Assembly (NCBI GenBank): GCA_002498725.1 | Contig: DAIJ01000004.1 | Span: forward strand, 1-8,485 | Direction of reading: 5' to 3' | DNA from: Euryarchaeota archaeon UBA23 | Lineage (GTDB): Archaea > Thermoplasmatota > Poseidoniia > Poseidoniales > Thalassarchaeaceae | DNA: 8,485 bases | Shown: one piece after another, positions 6,080-8,485 of the stretch | Layout: every line of letters starts with the position of its first letter | How positions within the stretch are numbered: the stretch's first letter is position 1 | Notes under the pieces: generated by a model | Told to the model about the DNA's origin: nothing | The model's database searches: none | Seen by the model: only the letters and a program-made list of their open reading frames with translations | Made by a program: the position numbers and the translations under genes

Positions 6080-7006
6080 TCAATGGGATATTAGTAGATC
6101 AGATTGAATGTGAGATTCTAGGTTTTCAATAAATTCTATATCTTCTGAAAATACATTTTCTAGGGTTTTTCTTTGTTGTTCGGTTAACTTTGGTCTGGCG
6201 CGTGATTTGGGTTTGAAACCTGGTTTACGAATTGGATCAAAAAGAATTCTTCTGAGTTTGTGAGAAGGAATTAGTATCTTAGTTAATGTTGTGAGCGATT
6301 TGGGAGGAGTTCTCAGAAATTTAGCCCAACTAGAGGGGTTCATGTCGCCACCTTCATTGTATCTCTGTAATTTTGTTTCAGGTGGTAGTTGGTCGGCACC
6401 CAGCCAAGAAAGTATGTCGTTTACTGTCGACAGGGGGTCGTTACGTATTGATGAGAGGGGGATTACTCGTACCCTTTCTCCTAGTGTCTCAACCCACTTC
6501 AACGTTGGTTCTTTTAATCTTGGAAAAGATAGGAAGCTCCATGTTTCGGGGTCGTCTGGGCTTGCAATATATCCATTGTTTGCTATTTTCTCCAACATCT
6601 CACTTTGAGATGTGTTGTAATCTATGAGTCTTTTAGAGTGTTCCTGATGCATACTAAGCATCAAATCGACTGGGTTTCTAAGTGTAATAATGACTCTCGC
6701 TTCTGGCATTTGATCTCTTATTGATAATAACGCCCTTTCCGAATAAAGGTGGAATGCTGATTTATCTAATATCCATGGTTCTTTCGAATATTTGTGATAA
6801 GTTGGCTCCGGGGCAATTATTGCCGTTCCTCTTGGGTGGGTTGGCGCTGTTGGGAATTCGGCGGCGCCCGCCATCAAGAAGTGGCTTTCGTTTGGCCAAG
6901 GATGGTATACCGACGGAGTGTTTCGTAGCCAATGCATCAAAGAAGTCGTGCCTGTTTTTGGCCCCCCTACTAGAAGTAGGTTTGGGGTTTGGTTGAATCG
7001 GTGCAC
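6080..7006 (-). CDS. PAPS-dependent sulfotransferase 2
   Basis: This 308-residue protein has the sulfotransferase P-loop-like motif LLVGGPKTGTTSL at 11-23, which binds the 5'-phosphosulfate of PAPS. WPNESHFL (37-44) matches the usual Lys/Asn-Glu-x-x-F segment. The 3'-phosphate site is ITLRNPVDLMLSMHQEH (107-123) with Arg110 and Ser118. The basic C-terminal part carries a PKLTEQQR segment like the NISEKQR of sulfotransferase 1, but the two proteins are otherwise clearly diverged and not a recent duplication. No signal peptide is seen. The start is GTG with GAGGT 6 nt upstream, which is a good binding site. It follows the ribosomal protein LX gene after 37 nt and precedes the membrane protein and cysQ, forming an operon-like run. 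The acceptor is unknown. Confidence 0.87.
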   Translation of the reverse strand: MHRFNQTPNLLLVGGPKTGTTSLMHWLRNTPSVYHPWPNESHFLMAGAAEFPTAPTHPRGTAIIAPEPTYHKYSKEPWILDKSAFHLYSERALLSIRDQMPEARVIITLRNPVDLMLSMHQEHSKRLIDYNTSQSEMLEKIANNGYIASPDDPETWSFLSFPRLKEPTLKWVETLGERVRVIPLSSIRNDPLSTVNDILSWLGADQLPPETKLQRYNEGGDMNPSSWAKFLRTPPKSLTTLTKILIPSHKLRRILFDPIRKPGFKPKSRARPKLTEQQRKTLENVFSEDIEFIENLESHIQSDLLISH

Positions 7007-7043
7007 ACAACTACCTCGTGATTAACGGGCCGGGGGGTTGATT

Positions 7044-7310
7044 TTACTCTTCTTCGGCTTTAGCCGGCGAGGCTGAAAAGTCATGAGTGTCGCGGAAGTG
7101 TGAAATTACCTTTGGTTCAGTAGATTCTGTGGGTTTGATTTCGGAAAGGGAGTCTATGTTGACAAATCTCCTAGACGCGCCATGACGGCTTCCAAAGTTA
7201 GAGAAAACCCGATGCTCTGCATCTTGCTTATCTGCAGCCACTACATCTAGAGTGAAGTTCTGATTGGTTCTTCCGTTTCGGAATGTTCCTATTGCCCGGT
7301 AGGCCTTCAT
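7044..7310 (-). CDS. rplX: Archaeal ribosomal protein LX (eL20/L18a family)
   Basis: The 88-residue protein fits archaeal LX, the single-domain relative of eukaryotic L18a/eL20 in the large ribosomal subunit. Typical stretches are MKAYRAIGTFRNGRTNQNF (1-19) and FSNFGSRHGASRRFVNI (36-52), where the FGSxHxxxR element is the strongest sign. After about residue 60 comes a 28-residue charged tail (TESTEPK to AKAEEE) that is longer than in most LX proteins I know. The start is ATG 7310, with GGTG 5 nt upstream and a TATA-like AAATATAT about 47 nt upstream. In-frame ATG 7364 and TTG 7418 would add residues unlike the family. Here the next gene is a sulfotransferase, not the translation-linked neighbours LX has in many archaea. 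Confidence 0.85.
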   Translation of the reverse strand: MKAYRAIGTFRNGRTNQNFTLDVVAADKQDAEHRVFSNFGSRHGASRRFVNIDSLSEIKPTESTEPKVISHFRDTHDFSASPAKAEEE

Positions 7311-7315
7311 GGGCG

Positions 7316-7319
7316 CACC
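7316..7319 (-). promoter_or_regulatory. Ribosome binding site choosing the LX start
   Basis: GGTG on the minus strand lies 5 nt before ATG 7310, while neither ATG 7364 nor TTG 7418 has a comparable element. Together with the family alignment this decides the start. Confidence 0.5.
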
Positions 7320-7353
7320 GACCCGCGGCTCTAATTTAATCCAAACGGATAGG

Positions 7354-7361
7354 ATATATTT
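7354..7361 (-). promoter_or_regulatory. Possible TATA box for LX and the sulfation operon
   Basis: AAATATAT on the minus strand is a good archaeal TATA match. A start about 25 nt downstream would give a leader near 22 nt containing the GGTG site before ATG 7310. If translation began at ATG 7364 instead, this sequence would be coding. Confidence 0.4.
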
Positions 7362-7448
7362 CATTGGAGATTCATTTTCTATTGAGAGATAGGGGTTTTT
7401 TGCTTTAGATTTCCTCAAGGTTCAAGAATGGTCGCTTGACAATCCTTT

Positions 7449-7943
7449 GTGATTAGTGTGGGTGCTCAGAATACCGAACAGGGTGAGGTTATCGATCCTT
7501 TGCCTATGAGTCGAGATGAGTTGGTGGCACACCTCTCTGGAATTTCCCATCAAAGGCTAGTTGCTGAAGTCATGGCTATGTGGGATGAATTGGGTGAAAT
7601 GGAACGTGAATTGGCAATGGCAAGGCAGCGGTCTAGGGCTCTGGATTTTGAGTTGAATGGTTTGCGAACAAAACGAGGGAGGCGGGGAGACTACGCCGAA
7701 CTTGAGGAGCGGTTTCGTGTGGCTGAAGCCCGGCGGGCTCAATTAGAAACTATGCTGTCAAATGAAAGGTTGCGAAGGAAAGAGGCAGAAGATTTAGCTG
7801 GCTCTACAAGAGTGGACGAATTACGGACGGAAAATTCCCGTCTCTTGAAGCAAGAAGAAGAGCAATTGCTTCTCATTTTAGATATGGAAGTGAAAATTGA
7901 CCGATTGGTGGCGGCCCTAAAAGAAATGCAAAATAATGTATGA
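7449..7943 (+). CDS. Coiled-coil protein of unknown function
   Basis: This 164-residue hydrophilic protein has no recognised enzyme motif. Residues from about 37 to the end are rich in Glu, Arg, Leu, Ala and Lys with heptad-like spacing, for example ELGEMERELAMARQRSR (47-63) and ELEERFRVAEARRAQLE (84-100). A break near DLAGSTRVDE (114-123) separates two helical stretches, so a dimeric coiled coil is likely. No membrane segment or signal is seen. The start is uncertain: GTG 7449 is the longest, GTG 7458, TTG 7500 and ATG 7506 are also in frame, and none has a well-placed binding site. It diverges from LX. It is too long and lacks the beta-hairpin pattern of a prefoldin subunit, although prefoldin alpha is a common LX neighbour in archaea. 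Confidence 0.75.
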   Translation: MISVGAQNTEQGEVIDPLPMSRDELVAHLSGISHQRLVAEVMAMWDELGEMERELAMARQRSRALDFELNGLRTKRGRRGDYAELEERFRVAEARRAQLETMLSNERLRRKEAEDLAGSTRVDELRTENSRLLKQEEEQLLLILDMEVKIDRLVAALKEMQNNV

Positions 7944-8092
7944 TGCTTTGGCTAGAGTGTCTTGCTCTTTCTGAGTCAGACGCTCGGATTGATGCAGGCA
8001 TAACATTGATGGCAAGAAGGGCAATCTGGAGTCATGAGTGCAGAAATCCAATGCCCTGCTGGGTGCGGCCCCATGGATTACAAGACAAATAG
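7940..8092 (+). CDS. Doubtful 50-codon ORF overlapping the coiled-coil stop
   Basis: The ATG at 7940 overlaps the TGA of the coiled-coil gene in the ATGA arrangement that often marks translational coupling. The frame runs 50 codons to TAG at 8090-8092. The peptide begins MMLWLECLALSESDARI and contains three Cys (7, 34, 40). It overlaps the first 59 nt of the next gene in another frame. The last third therefore may be a shadow of that gene. I found no family resemblance, so treat it as a possible small protein or chance frame filling the 90-nt gap. Confidence 0.25.
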   Translation: MMLWLECLALSESDARIDAGITLMARRAIWSHECRNPMPCWVRPHGLQDK

Positions 8093-8485
8093 AAATCTGA
8101 AAATTAGGGCCTTCGATCCACTCGGCACAGTCTTTTATTTGGCAGGATTGATCCTAATTGCCAACTCAATTGAAGTAGGAAGCGGCGAAACTAATCCCGG
8201 AGTCATTATTGGTGCGCTACTATTCATTCCAGGAGTGTATCTCTCATCATTGGTAACCACTGATCTATCATGCAACACCTGTACTGGAGTCATTCTAGAG
8301 TCCAAGTCCATAGATCAAAAACTCAAGGGAGATCTCCTTGGCTTGTCAGAGAACAAAGCAGAGTACATTCGAACGGCACTTTCATCTTCGACGGAGGATA
8401 GCGAGCACGATTGTCCAGATTGTGAAAAGAAAATGATCCATATCAGTGTTCCATTAGAAGGAGAAGTTAGACATCGGTCAAATCA
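8034..8485 (+). CDS. Membrane protein with zinc-ribbon-like cysteine pairs, 3' end cut off
   Basis: The ATG at 8034 opens a frame that stays open to the window edge (150 codons plus 2 nt). An in-frame TGA at 8007-8009 leaves this as the only ATG start, with GGAG just 2 nt upstream. The N-terminus reads QCPAGCGPMDY with Cys7 and Cys11. Hydrophobic helices lie at about 30-46 and 56-73. Then come CNTCTGVILE (Cys80, Cys83) and CPDCEKKM (Cys127, Cys130). The CxxCxGVxLE stretch resembles the second half of a TFIIB-type zinc ribbon, and CPDCEKKM resembles the first half of another. If so, the first ribbon is split by a membrane hairpin with both cysteine pairs on the same side. The role is unknown. 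Confidence 0.75.
   Translation, partial: MSAEIQCPAGCGPMDYKTNRNLKIRAFDPLGTVFYLAGLILIANSIEVGSGETNPGVIIGALLFIPGVYLSSLVTTDLSCNTCTGVILESKSIDQKLKGDLLGLSENKAEYIRTALSSSTEDSEHDCPDCEKKMIHISVPLEGEVRHRSN

Noticed and set aside
3805..7006. The two sulfotransferases as a recent tandem duplication
   Set aside because: Beyond the PAPS-binding motifs and a short C-terminal segment they share little sequence, and they lie on opposite strands.
7011..7043. GC-rich stretch between LX and sulfotransferase 2 as a terminator
   Set aside because: The run of C and G has no matching stem arms followed by a T-tract on the minus strand.
7311..7418. N-terminal extension of LX to ATG 7364 or TTG 7418
   Set aside because: The added residues do not match the LX family, have no binding site, and overlap the best TATA-like element.

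Overview
The window looks like a chromosomal segment of a euryarchaeon, most plausibly a marine planktonic lineage such as Marine Group II (Poseidoniales). The domain call rests on three things: a gene for the archaeal ribosomal protein LX (eL20/L18a-like), a CPSF-type beta-CASP metallo-hydrolase without KH domains, and GGTG-type ribosome binding sites. The lineage call is weaker and comes from overall style only: mid GC, very compact spacing, archaeal housekeeping genes mixed with sulfotransferases. No rRNA, tRNA, CRISPR array, insertion sequence or phage gene was seen.

Region 1 (1-2400, minus strand) is a purine-salvage block: an AzgA/PbuG-type purine-base permease followed by adenine phosphoribosyltransferase (apt). 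The permease would import the base and Apt would convert adenine to AMP. Each gene has inverted repeats in its short leader. A further minus-strand gene, of which only a proline-rich N-terminus is visible, begins at position 29 and runs off the left edge.

Region 2 (2390-4692) is a divergent pair. A beta-CASP ribonuclease-like protein (minus) and a sulfotransferase (plus) have start codons only about 24 bp apart. The nuclease gene ends in a hairpin plus T-tract that resembles a terminator.

Region 3 (4679-7364, minus strand) is an operon-like run: ribosomal protein LX, a second sulfotransferase, a two-helix membrane protein of unknown function, and CysQ-type PAP phosphatase. The cysQ 3' end overlaps the plus-strand sulfotransferase by 14 bp. 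Two PAPS-dependent sulfotransferases flank the enzyme that removes their inhibitory by-product PAP, so this reads as a small sulfation module. The acceptor molecule cannot be read from the sequence.

Region 4 (7449-8485, plus strand) runs divergently from LX. It holds a coiled-coil protein, a doubtful 50-codon ORF overlapping its stop codon, and a truncated membrane protein. In that protein two cysteine pairs resembling the halves of a zinc ribbon flank a transmembrane hairpin, and a third cysteine pair follows before the window ends.

The best lead for something undescribed is the sulfation module with its unknown membrane protein. The split zinc-ribbon membrane protein is second.
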